Program-made: the position numbers and the translations under genes | Shown: positions 1 through 8,243 of the stretch, in pieces | Position numbering within the stretch: position 1 is the stretch's first letter | Layout of the letters: each line of letters opens with the position of its first letter | DNA from: Balamuthia mandrillaris | Taxonomy: Eukaryota; Discosea; Longamoebia; Balamuthiidae | Direction of reading: 5' to 3' | Assembly (NCBI GenBank): GCA_031835245.1 | Contig: JAVKOQ010000618.1 | Location: forward strand, 1-23,474 | DNA: 23,474 nt | Notes under the pieces: model-generated | The model's database searches: none | What the model was told of the DNA's origin: nothing | The model's input: the letters and a program-made list of their open reading frames with translations, nothing else

Positions 1-210
1 AGGGACATTTAATCGTTCCTCCCTCCGTTTTGTCTCATCTTCTTTGAAAAACAAGACAATAACTAGTAAGCTGCTAGCATACCAACAAGGAACGTAAACA
101 CAGTTATGTGCATAAGGCGGCGCAAAGATCATAAGATCTAAGGACAACAAAAAGAAGAAACCACGAATTAGTCTTTTGGGCCAATGAGCATACAGAGAAC
201 TCTCTGATAA
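1..210. other. Intergenic/3' flank, no gene seen
   Basis: AT-rich sequence after the stop codon of the GCP4 gene on the minus strand. Short open frames exist on both strands, but none resembles a known protein or shows a splice pattern that joins it to GCP4. It probably holds the GCP4 3' UTR and perhaps the edge of a gene lying outside the window. Confidence 0.5.
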
Positions 211-1903
211 TCACGAGGTAACAGAGAGGCGAAGAAGGAATCGGGAGGCATGTTGGGAGGAATGTCCGCGTAGAACGGTCGTCAACAACGAAAACGTCCG
301 GTCATAGTCTTTGCCGAGAGAGTAGAGGCTTTCTTGGGTGGCGGTGGATTGCTTGTACATGCCACAAAAGCGGTGGGCGAGGTGGAACAGTTGACGAAAA
401 CAGCGGTAGGTAGCTTTGTTAGTCAGAAAGCTTTCCTTCTCCAGCGCGCTGAGAAAGGTTTGATGGGCCAGCATTGCTCCTGCAAAGTCTTGCGTAGGTG
501 CACTGATCTTTTCTGCCAATCGTCGGAAGTGGGCAGTGACCAAGTCCTGCAAGTAATACTGCAAACTGTTGGCAAAGCAGATGAGCTTGTGATTGAGCAA
601 GCATGCTATATGACTGGTCTCGCTGGCTCTCGCTTTTGTTTGCTTGAGTTCTTTCCAAACGTCTAAAAGTTCCATGTTGACCCGCATTACTGTCAACAGA
701 AAGCGAAATATATCGTTGTAGCTTTGCATCGTGCTGGGTGAGAAGAACAAATTGAGCGGAGACCAAGACCCATCATGGTTGAGAGAATGGCTCTTGTCCA
801 CGATGTCCACCATGTACTTCATCGACAAACTAGTCTCCCATCCTTCCTCGTTTTGTTGTTGGTCTTTCTTCCGTTTTGAGTTCTTATTTTCCTCCTTTTC
901 AGTGGGCCGCCATCGCAACCTGAACCGGCTAAAGACTTTCTCTTCTTTCTTGCTGATGGTGTTGCTTCTGCCAGTAATAGTAGTTGAATTTGCGATAGAA
1001 AAGGCCACGTTCAGATCTATGTAACACCACAAGGGAAAGCATAAGGTTGCGTACACCCAATGAATACAAGAGAAAGGGAAGGACTACAAACCGCGTTCGA
1101 TGAGCTTAGCAGGCAACGTTGAGGCACCGGCGCTGGCCAAAAAAGAAAAGGATTCTACTTCCCGAAGAAAGAAGTGATAGAGCTCCCCCTTGCCGAACAG
1201 AAAGTACGCTTTGAGGGCATGCAGATGATCCATTACGTTGTGTTCAAACCAAAGACACTTCCAAAGACGCTTCGCTACCAAGCCATGGAACTTGTCCACC
1301 ACGTCTTGCAGACACAGCAAGTCGAGAGAATCGAGAGAGGCCAACCGATATATCTCCTGCCTCAACGCTGACATCTCTTCTTCTACCGCGTCATCGTCTA
1401 GCTGGGATGCAAACATTTGGGCTACCTGTCCTGTCCACAGCACTTTGTTGGCCAGCTCCACGCTTAAGTAAGAGGGCAGCAGTGATACCTCTACTCGAGA
1501 ATGAAAGCTGTCGTCATGGTGAGATGACGAGGAGGAAGAGGGAGATGGTGAAGACTCTGTCACTATAAAAAATTCGTGGCTGCGGTCTATCACCCGTCCC
1601 GTCTCCATCCAAGCCAGCATGTGGTGCAGCAATATGGCATGACACCTTCCCAACAGCCGCCCAAACATGCAGGATAGGTTTGCTTTTCCGCATTGTTGAT
1701 ACTTTTTGTAGAGGATCTGCAGCACCGCTACGCCTTCCTTATTGTGGGTGTAGTTGTGGCGGTGAACGTTCCTGTCGATTCCGCTGTTACTGCTATCAGC
1801 TTGTTGAGAGAGCTCCTCCACTGTTTGGCTAAGGGCCTCCAATACCTCCTCAAACTGTGTGCCATGGCCGCTTACGTATTAGGAACAAGAGTGACGGGAG
1901 ACC

Positions 1904-1952
<49 letters not shown>

Positions 1953-2616
1953 AGGGAAGCAGAGACAGGAGAAGAGAAAGCCCTAGAGAACAAGAGAGGA
2001 GAAGAGAAGAGGAAGAAACCGGTAGCAGGCGGCACCATAGAGAAGAGAAAAGAAGGGGTTGAGCAGAGTGGAGAGCTTCCCATTCTAACTGAACGACACG
2101 CTCGCGATAACAAGAGAGTATCTGGCCAATGGCTTGCTTAAACGCAGAGAGGTAGTGACCATCCCTGTGGCCCTGCACAAAGGACCAAAGGTAGGCATAG
2201 CGAGTGCCCAGCCTGCAGAGACGGGAGACGTACTCTCTCTCCGGTGGGCACAGCGGACCAAAGTCCTCGCAAAGGACCACCACTCCTTCTTCCTCGCTCC
2301 CCCGCCCTATGTTATCTCTTGTCGCGGTTTTGCGCAAGAGGAGAGGTCGCTGCTGCCCGCTGCTGCCCAGTCCATCAGCCACAGCATGCCCCAGCAAGCC
2401 CGCCACCAGCTCCTTCAACACCACTCCCTCCACCAACCGCTGCGGCTGCGGCTGCTGATCCCCTCCACCATCATCACCGTAGCGGTGCGTAGCGGCAGTG
2501 CTGCGCGAGGCCTTCCCTTGTCCCTTCTCCTCCTCCTCCTCCCCTGACGCCAGCCACTCCTCCTCCTCCCCTGACGCCAGCCACTCCTTCTCGTTCTGCG
2601 CGTTGCACTTCCGCAT
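211..2616 (-). CDS. GCP4: Gamma-tubulin complex component 4 (GCP4/TUBGCP4)
   Basis: Core subunit of the gamma-tubulin ring complex that nucleates microtubules at organising centres. Three exons are inferred: 2616-2020, 1854-1092 and 1016-211, joined by GT-AG introns of 165 and 75 bp; reading phase agrees at both joins and gives about 721 aa (human GCP4 is 667). Recognisable blocks are the N-terminal LCRLGT segment (after CPPEREYVS), then LPSYLSVELANKVLW, FLFGKGELYHFFL, DLNVAFSIANS (rebuilt exactly across intron 2), and the C-terminal GRIP2 region with WSPLNLFFSP, IFRFLLTVMRV and FANSLQYYLQDLV. The start at 2616 is the first in-frame ATG upstream of the conserved GRIP1 region; it adds an acidic, low-complexity N-terminal extension containing a duplicated WLASGEEEE. 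Intron 1 holds a (GA)n tract. The first donor (CCG|GTTTCT) is the least certain junction. The gene is divergent to NAA50. Confidence 0.9.
1905..1949. repeat. (GA)n microsatellite in GCP4 intron 1
   Basis: About 45 bp of pure GA dinucleotide repeat on the + strand. It lies inside the first GCP4 intron (1855-2019), so the transcribed strand message reads (CU)n and extends the pyrimidine-rich part of the intron before the acceptor. Confidence 0.95.
2543..2595. repeat. 27-bp tandem duplication in GCP4 exon 1
   Basis: Two copies of a 27-bp unit begin at 2543 and 2570 (shared core CCTGACGCCAGCCACTCC). In the GCP4 frame each encodes the nine residues WLASGEEEE, so the duplication keeps the frame and lengthens the acidic N-terminal extension. 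It suggests slippage in a non-conserved region. Confidence 0.9.
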
Positions 2617-2859
2617 GGGTGTGTTTCCCGCCAATTTTGCCCAAACAGCGCCCCCTCTTTTGTCGCGACAATAACCAACCAACCAAACAGCGCCCCCCTC
2701 CAAAATAGCCACCGCCACCACCACCACAACAACAAAAAATTAAAGAAACAACAAGTGCTGTGCAGCAGCTACTGTACCGCTGCAGCGAGCACGCCACTCA
2801 CTTTCCCCGCCCCGCTACACATATTTAAAAATATAAAGTAGTAGAAGCAGCAGCAGCAG
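2617..2859. promoter_or_regulatory. Divergent promoter region GCP4 / NAA50
   Basis: 243 bp between the two start codons. It holds an E2F-like TTTCCCGCC at 2624-2632 overlapping a CCAAT, two copies of CCAAACAGCGCCCC at 2641 and 2683 (42 bp apart), a CCACC/ACAAC-rich stretch, and an AT-rich TATA-like block at about 2819-2838, only 22 bp before the NAA50 ATG. No binding protein can be named; the motifs are sequence resemblances only. Confidence 0.5.
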
Positions 2860-3703
2860 ATGAACAGCAAGAGCAAAGACGAGCAGACCAAAGCGGAGGA
2901 GGAGCTGGTCGTGACGCGCGGCAAGGGCGCCAGGGAGGAAGGCGCCGTCCTCGGTCATTTGACCGAGAAAAACATTGGTCAGCTCAAACTTCTCAACTCC
3001 ATCCTTTTCCCTGTCCACTACGACGATAAGTTCTACCGTGACCTTCTTCTCTCTCCTGAGTTCACCCGTCTAGGTTTGATTTCTTGCTGCCTCCCTCTCT
3101 TTTTTCTTCGCGCTCTTTTCTTTTTTTTGTGTGATCAACATCTCTGACACTCACTCGCTCGTTGTCACTCACTCTCACTCCATGCACACAAAAATAGCCT
3201 TTTTCAACGATGTGTTGGTTGGCGCTGTCAGCTGCCGAGTGGAGAGTAAGAAAGAAGAAGAAGGAGGAGGCGTTCAAATGTACATCATGACTCTTGGTGT
3301 GCTTGCTCCCTACCGGCGGTTAGGCATCGGTTCGTTACCCTTCCCTCCTTCCTATCCTTGCTCCTTCTGCCTTTCCTATTCTTCCCCTCTTCCTTGCTCC
3401 TCTTCTTCGCTTCTTCCTCCTTCTCGCTAACATGACGACAAAACAGGAAACCAATTGTTGGAGTTTGTGATAGAGCAGTGCAAAAAGAGGGAGGTAGGTT
3501 CAGTGTACCTCCACGTGCAGATAAGTAACGAGGACGCGTTGGCATTCTACAAGCGATACGACTTTGAGGTCATCAGAACCATCGAAAACTACTACAAGAG
3601 GATAGACCCTCCGCGCGACTGCTACGTCCTCCAAAGAACCATAGACCTCTCCTCTTCCTCCGCTCCGGCAACCTCCAACGACTCTGATGCTCAAAACTGC
3701 TGA
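2860..3703 (+). CDS. NAA50: N-alpha-acetyltransferase 50 (NAA50/San)
   Basis: GNAT-family enzyme that transfers acetyl from acetyl-CoA to N-terminal Met-hydrophobic peptides; in animals it associates with NatA on ribosomes and supports sister-chromatid cohesion. Exons: 2860-3073, 3198-3329, 3447-3703, with introns of 124 and 117 bp; phases match and give 200 aa. Visible motifs: LFPVHYDDKFY (peptide-binding loop), MYIMTLGVLAPYRRLGIG (acetyl-CoA loop RRLGIG at about residues 111-116; the tyrosine after M99 matches catalytic Tyr73 of human NAA50), VYLHVQISNE (His138 matches His112) and NYYKRIDPP (substrate pocket). Compared with the human protein there is a charged N-terminal extension of roughly 25 residues and a Ser/Ala-rich C-terminal tail. 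Both introns are strongly pyrimidine-rich on the sense strand. The gene is convergent with eIF3i, stops 103 bp apart. Confidence 0.95.
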
Positions 3704-3806
3704 CAATACCACTAACCCAAATAATAATAGCTTAGCGTTGTTGGCTTTGAAGAAAGTAAGCACTTCATCAATAAGTTAAGGCCTAAGAGGCTAGTTTGTT
3801 GTAGTT

Positions 3807-5581
3807 TTAATTCTCCTCATCGTCATCGAGCTCCGCCATCTCATCAGGCTCCTCCAATCCTGTCTCAAAGTAATGCGCGTCCAGGTGGTGAAGTCGGATG
3901 TAACCGTCCTCACCGCCGCTGGCATAGCTCCTCCCATCGGGGCTGAAGGAGAGCGTGTTGATGGGACCGAAATGGCCCTTGACGGTGCCCAACTCCTCCT
4001 CAAAGATAATGTGGAAGAAGCGAGCCTGGAATTGGCCTGCCTTGGTGGCGCTTTGCGTCACACCGGCGGCCTTTTGACCTCCTCCCAGCAAAACGTGGTC
4101 TTTGATTGGAGATATGGAGCCGGCATTTACTGGCTTGCTGGTCTCGTATGTCTTTAGCAACTTGAATGTCTTTGTGTCGTACAGCTAAACAGAAAAGGAG
4201 GGTAAGCGAAAAAGAATGAAGAGAGAGGGAGAAGGGAGAAGGGAGAGGGAGAGGGAGAGGGAGAGGGAGAGGGAGAGGGAGAGGGAGGGAGGGAGAGGGA
4301 GAGGGAGAGGGAGAGGGAGAGGGAGAGGGAGAGGGAGAGGGAGAGGGAGAGGGAGAGGAGAGGGAGGGAGAGGGAGAGGGAGAGGGAGAGGGAGAGGGAG
4401 AGGGAGAGGGAGAGGGAGAGGTGGAAATATACCTTAGCTGTGCAGTCATCAGAGCAGGTCAAGAAGAAAACTTCATCAGGAGAGAAGACAATGCTGTTGA
4501 TAGGGCCAGCGTGGTCTGTGATTTGATGCACCAACTCACCCGTCTTCAAAGTGACAGAAGAGGAGGAGGAGGAGAGGAGAAGAACGAAGAAGAAGAAAGA
4601 AGAAAGGAGAATAAGAACCAAACAAGGATAAAGCAAAAAGTTAGCGATGACTATGTTAAGCAAGGAACAACAGAAGATAGACGTACATCGGCATCGTGAA
4701 TATAGACACAGCCATCCTCGCTGGCAGCGAAAATGTGCTTGTTAAGAGGTCCCCAAAGGGCTTGTTGGATCTTGCAGTCATAGTTTTGACCAGAAATCTC
4801 CCGAATAAGCGTTCCCGACTCTGTTAGATAAATCGCCATAACAGAAAAAGTTCAACGCAGAGAGAAGTGAGAAAGAAGAAGACCAAGAGAACAAAAGTGG
4901 GGAGGAGAGCGAAAAGAGAAGAGGATGAGGAGAAACAAAGAAGCTAGAGAAGCGAAAAGAATTACGCTTGTAGGGGCGATCAGGGTCTAATTTGTAGATG
5001 AGAATGGTGGGCGGGAGTTTCTGTGTTTTCTTGGGGTCACTGACAGTAAGGAATTTCTTGTCGCCATGAGCGAGCGCCACGCACCGCACTGGCGCTCTGT
5101 GATTCCATGAAAAGAGCTCCTCTCCGGTTTCCACCATCCACAACTTGGCTGTGTTGTCTGCCGATCCTGTCAGCAGCAGTTTGGAGTCTCCTGTTACACA
5201 AGAGAATGGAGGAGTGAGTGAGAGGACCGGTTTCCTCCAAACAATGGAGGGGGGAGGGAGAGAAAGCGAGAGAATGTACGTGTAACATCAAGAGACCAAA
5301 CGGCTCCAGAGTGGCCTTTGTAGGTGCCAATGCGCTCTCCGTTGTCAGCGTACCAGACACAAGGAGCTGTGTCCTTGGCGCAGGTGAACAAGAGGTCACC
5401 CTCATGGTTATATTTGAGGAAGGTTATCGCTCTTTCGTGTCCTTTCAGTACCAGCGGTCTCTGCATAGTGTGCGCATTTCCAAAGCAACAAAATAAAAAA
5501 AAAGTAATATCGCAAAGTTAGTTGTTGGCTTTTTTTTTTTTCAGTTGTGTGTGTGCAACCAGCGTCCTTGGTACATACCAT
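3807..5581 (-). CDS. EIF3I: Translation initiation factor eIF3 subunit i (TIF34/TRIP1)
   Basis: Seven-bladed WD40 propeller of the eIF3 complex; it binds eIF3b and eIF3g on the 40S subunit. Coding exons: 5581-5579 (ATG only), 5460-5280, 5190-4966, 4820-4687, 4543-4433, 4184-3807; all phases agree, about 343 aa (human 325). Landmarks: [69 protein letters not shown], then the near-invariant [28 protein letters not shown] and [14 protein letters not shown]. It ends in an acidic tail ([12 protein letters not shown]). An alternative start is the ATG at 5466, which gives MQRPL; I prefer the split start because ATG|GTATGT has a CTAAC branch point and poly-T before the acceptor and yields [10 protein letters not shown], aligned without an extra residue to the family start. 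Intron 5 of this model (4185-4432) is filled by a GGGAGA array. Confidence 0.95.
4221..4421. repeat. (GGGAGA)n purine array in an eIF3i intron
   Basis: About 200 bp made almost only of GGGAGA hexamers on the + strand, with two interruptions, near 4286-4291 (GGAGGGAGGGAG) and near 4355-4370. GGG runs spaced by AGA form back-to-back G-quadruplex motifs, and the homopurine/homopyrimidine mirror symmetry also fits triplex (H-DNA). It lies inside the intron 4185-4432 of the minus-strand eIF3i gene, so the RNA carries (UCUCCC)n just before the acceptor. Confidence 0.95.
4555..4615. repeat. Imperfect purine-rich (GGA/GAA)n tract in eIF3i intron
   Basis: Runs of AGG, GAA and AGAAGAAG on the + strand within the intron 4544-4686 of eIF3i. 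The sense strand is a continuous pyrimidine tract close to the acceptor at 4544. Confidence 0.85.
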
Positions 5582-5900
5582 TGTTTTCGTCTCGTGTGTT
5601 GTTAAAAATAGAAAAGAAAAAAACAAGATGAACAAGATCCAAGCCAGAGAGAGCGTTTGGGCGTTTTCCCCCTTTTCTTTCTTCCTTCCTCTTTTCCTCT
5701 TCCTCTTGCCGCCCACCGCACGCAATACAAGCAAAAATACAAGAAGTTGTTCGGAAAGGGAGACTCCTCAGGCTTTGATGATCTCCGCCCCGTCGACAAA
5801 AATTCCCTCGACAAACAAAGCAGAAGAAAAAAGTAGAGAGAGAGAAAAGGGCTCCCCAACAAGAGTGCACATTTTTGCCACGCACGCCTCTCTGAGAGCC
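5582..5900. promoter_or_regulatory. Divergent upstream region eIF3i / SRP19
   Basis: 319 bp between the preferred eIF3i start (5581) and the SRP19 start; 434 bp if eIF3i starts at 5466. It contains a C/T-rich block on the + strand (about 5668-5712), a CCGCCCC near 5783 and a purine-rich stretch near 5818-5850. No clear TATA box and no conserved open frame were seen. It probably contains both 5' UTRs and a shared promoter. Confidence 0.4.
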
Positions 5901-6564
5901 ATGTCGGTGCTGACCTCTGAGCAACAACGATGGACCATCATCTACCCCGTTTATTTGAATGCAAGAAAGACGCTGCAGGAGGGGCGACGTATACCCAAGG
6001 CCAAAGCAGCGGATAACCCCACTGCCCAAGAAATCTGTGACATTTGCAAGCACCTTGGTTTTGAGTGTGTTGTGGAGGTGTGTGCTTTGCCCCTTTCACC
6101 TCTCTCTCTCTCTCTCCTCTCTCCTCTCCCCTCTCCCCTCTCTCCATGCACTCAAAATACGGCAACGAACAAAAACAGCCAGATAAAGCTTATCCCAGGG
6201 ACTGGATGATGAAAGGCAGGGTGCGTGTCAAGATAAAGCAAGACGAAAAGCCTCTCAAGCCAGAACTTCCAAACCGTATGTGCTCTTTTGTTGAACTCCT
6301 CCTTGTTTCTCAAATACTGTTGTGCTCTTCTTACCTCCAATTTTATCTTCTTTGCCACCCACCGCCTTAAAACATGCAGGACGGCAGCTGATGATACGAG
6401 TGGCAGAGTTGATCCCTAAACTACAAACAAGACAAGGTGGCAAAGGCGGTGCTGTTAGCAGCGGTGGCGGAAGTAGTTCTAGTCCAAGTGGAGGAGCAAG
6501 TCAGCCCGCTTCTGGTGCTGCTAGTTCCAAGAGCGGAGGCGGCAGGCGGAACAGAAGAAAGTAA
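5901..6564 (+). CDS. SRP19: Signal recognition particle 19 kDa protein (SRP19)
   Basis: RNA-binding protein that clamps helices 6 and 8 of SRP RNA and allows SRP54 to bind, so it acts in co-translational targeting to the ER. Exons: 5901-6077, 6179-6275, 6380-6564 with introns of 101 and 104 bp; consistent phases, 152 aa (human 144). The family signatures are all present: IIYPVYLNARKTLQEGRRIP (start of the RNA-binding fold), NPTAQEICDICKHLGF, YPRDWMMKGRVRVKIKQ and MIRVAELIPKLQTR. After this core come a Gly/Ser-rich linker and a short basic end (GGGRRNRRK) where animals have a lysine-rich tail. Intron 1 holds a (CT)n tract. The gene is convergent with VPS26C, with the two stop codons separated by only 89 bp. 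Confidence 0.95.
6098..6145. repeat. (CT)n/(CCTCT)n tract in SRP19 intron 1
   Basis: Pyrimidine-only run on the + strand within the intron 6078-6178 of the plus-strand SRP19 gene. It lies upstream of the acceptor and matches the pattern that repeats in this window read as pyrimidine in the gene's sense strand. Confidence 0.9.
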
Positions 6565-6653
6565 TTTTTTGTTTTTGAAGAGGAGGAGGAGAGAGTGAAG
6601 ATGGAGAACGATTGTAATGGCGAAGAAGAAAAGAAAAGCGCATTCATGTTATG

Positions 6654-6894
6654 TTACAGTCGAATGAGCCGAAGTGGAAAGTTTTCAGTGATAATGTGAT
6701 TATCCTCCAGCACAACCACCAAGTTCACCTCGAACTCTATCTTGAAGGTACGGGTGGCGATGGTTGGGCACGTGAACAGGCGTGGAAATACCATGTACAC
6801 CGGCAGCTTGCGGCCGTGACACACGTCCCCATCCCCTATTTGGATGTTCTGAATCTCTGTTGCTGGTTTGATGTGATAGTCAGTTTGAGGAAGA

Positions 6895-6934
<40 letters not shown>

Positions 6935-7882
6935 CACAGCAAGGAGCATAGCAAAGAGAGTTTAGATACCTTCTTTGGCGAAACCGTCAGCACATCCACA
7001 GGTCTCGACCCGGACTAGCTGGAGCTCAATTGACTTGATGACAGAGTCGGAGGCCTCAACGGCCAACTCTCCTGTGAAAGGTTTCGTTATGATGCAGTTT
7101 GCAGTGTCGAGTTTCCCCGTTATGCGAAAGTTTGGCACTTTCTTGCTCGCTCCCTTTTTGATATCAAGGGACGATGGTGTAATGGTGAAAGGTATTTCGC
7201 TCGGTTTTGGTTGCTCCTCACTCTGATCGCCAAAAGAAAATGTAAAAGAACAAGAAGAAGCGAAAGCGAATAAGCAGAACAAGAAAACGAAGCAGCATAA
7301 CGTTCCAAAACAAAACGACAAAGAGGACACGACGATCGTAGGTACAGAAGGAAGCGTACCCCAATCTCAACAATGAATTCCAAAGACTTTTGGAGATTTT
7401 TAGCTAGCATGCCCCTTATGCAGTCGCATCTAAGGTTATACTGAATGTTCACAAAGACGCCATGATAGGTCTCGTAGAGCTTCTGTCCGGCCAGCGGCTC
7501 CAGCTTGAACTCAAAGGGGAACTCGGTGACGCCGTCCGGCAGTTTGCCCGGTGGAGCTATCTCCGCGGAGAGGTGCACCAGTTGAATGGGTTTGAGGCTG
7601 TTATAGAAGGCCTCAAAGAGGCCCACGCTCTTGGCACTCAGCTGCAGCGTGACGTCCCCCTCCATCACCAGCGAGATGCCATTGTGAGAGAGAGAGCCTT
7701 TGCTGGTGACTACCACTACTCCCGATACTATCTCCTGTTTATTTAATTTTTGAAAAAAGAAGAAAACAACGGTTAGTCTGCTGTGATCTGGCAGTTATTC
7801 AAGAGAGGGAAGTGAGTAGTAGCCATACACCAGGGTGATACACGCGGTCTACTTTCTTTAGGCGCAGATCCAGGCTCGCCAT
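6654..7882 (-). CDS. VPS26C: Retriever subunit VPS26C (DSCR3)
   Basis: Arrestin-fold subunit of retriever (VPS26C-VPS35L-VPS29), which with the CCC complex recycles membrane cargo from endosomes. Exons: 7882-7829, 7734-7360, 7222-6970, 6862-6654; introns of 94, 137 and 107 bp; all phases agree and the product is 296 aa, against 297 in humans. It is VPS26C rather than retromer VPS26A/B because of LQLSAKSVGLFEAFYNSLKPIQ, YETYHGVFVNIQYNLRCD, ELQLVRVETCGCADGFAKE-ATEIQN (rebuilt across the last intron), VYMVFPRLFTCPT and the C-terminal HIITENFPLRLIRL. The start MASLDLRLKKVDRVYHPGE matches the family start. Intron 3 carries a (GA)n tract. The neighbouring divergent gene encodes a probable mitochondrial protein; no functional link is evident. 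Confidence 0.95.
6897..6932. repeat. (GA)n microsatellite in VPS26C intron 3
   Basis: About 36 bp of GA repeat on the + strand inside the intron 6863-6969 of the minus-strand VPS26C gene; the sense strand reads (CT)n and runs toward the acceptor at 6863. Confidence 0.93.
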
Positions 7883-8243
7883 CTTTATTTATAACCACTC
7901 CACTGGAGCAAACTGCTTCTATTCACGACGAGACGCCCCTTCTTGTTCCACCTGCCAGCCACAAAAGGAAGAAGACCAAAGAAGCCGCTGCTACTCTTTT
8001 CTCCTTCTTCTGCTGCCCTGCTACTTTTTTTTTCTTCGTCGCATTCCATTTTTGTAGACAGGGTGACCCTGTAATATCAACTTGAGGGGTTATTGCGTAG
8101 GAGATGGTAAAAACAAAAGCACAGAAATAGAGAAAGCAAGAAGAAGCCCAACACCGCCAAACCTTGAGCGGCTTCCTTGTTTTGGTTTTTTTTTTCTCCT
8201 TCTTCCTTCTTGTGTTACTCTTTGGAACAATATACGAACAAAC
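7883..8243. promoter_or_regulatory. Divergent upstream region VPS26C / mitochondrial-type gene
   Basis: 361 bp between start codons. The + strand is C/T-rich near 7930-8050 and purine-rich near 8100-8150. The open frame that continues upstream of the ATG at 8244 has no ATG start and no conservation that I recognise, so I read it as 5' leader. No TATA box is obvious. Confidence 0.4.

Noticed and set aside
1857-2141. Open frame coding for a run of Arg-Glu repeats on the + strand
   Set aside because: It is the (GA)n microsatellite of GCP4 intron 1 read in another frame; it has no conserved sequence and overlaps coding exon 1 of GCP4 on the opposite strand.
2819-2838. TATA box for NAA50
   Set aside because: The block is TATA-like but lies only about 22 bp before the ATG, which would leave almost no leader. 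Mentioned in the promoter entry but not called as a separate site.
4216-4437. Arg-Gly repeat open frame across the GGGAGA array
   Set aside because: A translation of a hexamer repeat inside an eIF3i intron. RG-repeat proteins exist, but nothing here suggests a gene: no flanking conserved sequence, and the eIF3i splice phases explain the region.
8082-8243. N-terminal extension of the mitochondrial-type protein
   Set aside because: The frame is open but lacks an ATG before 8244, and the sequence is unlike the rest of the protein; treated as 5' leader.
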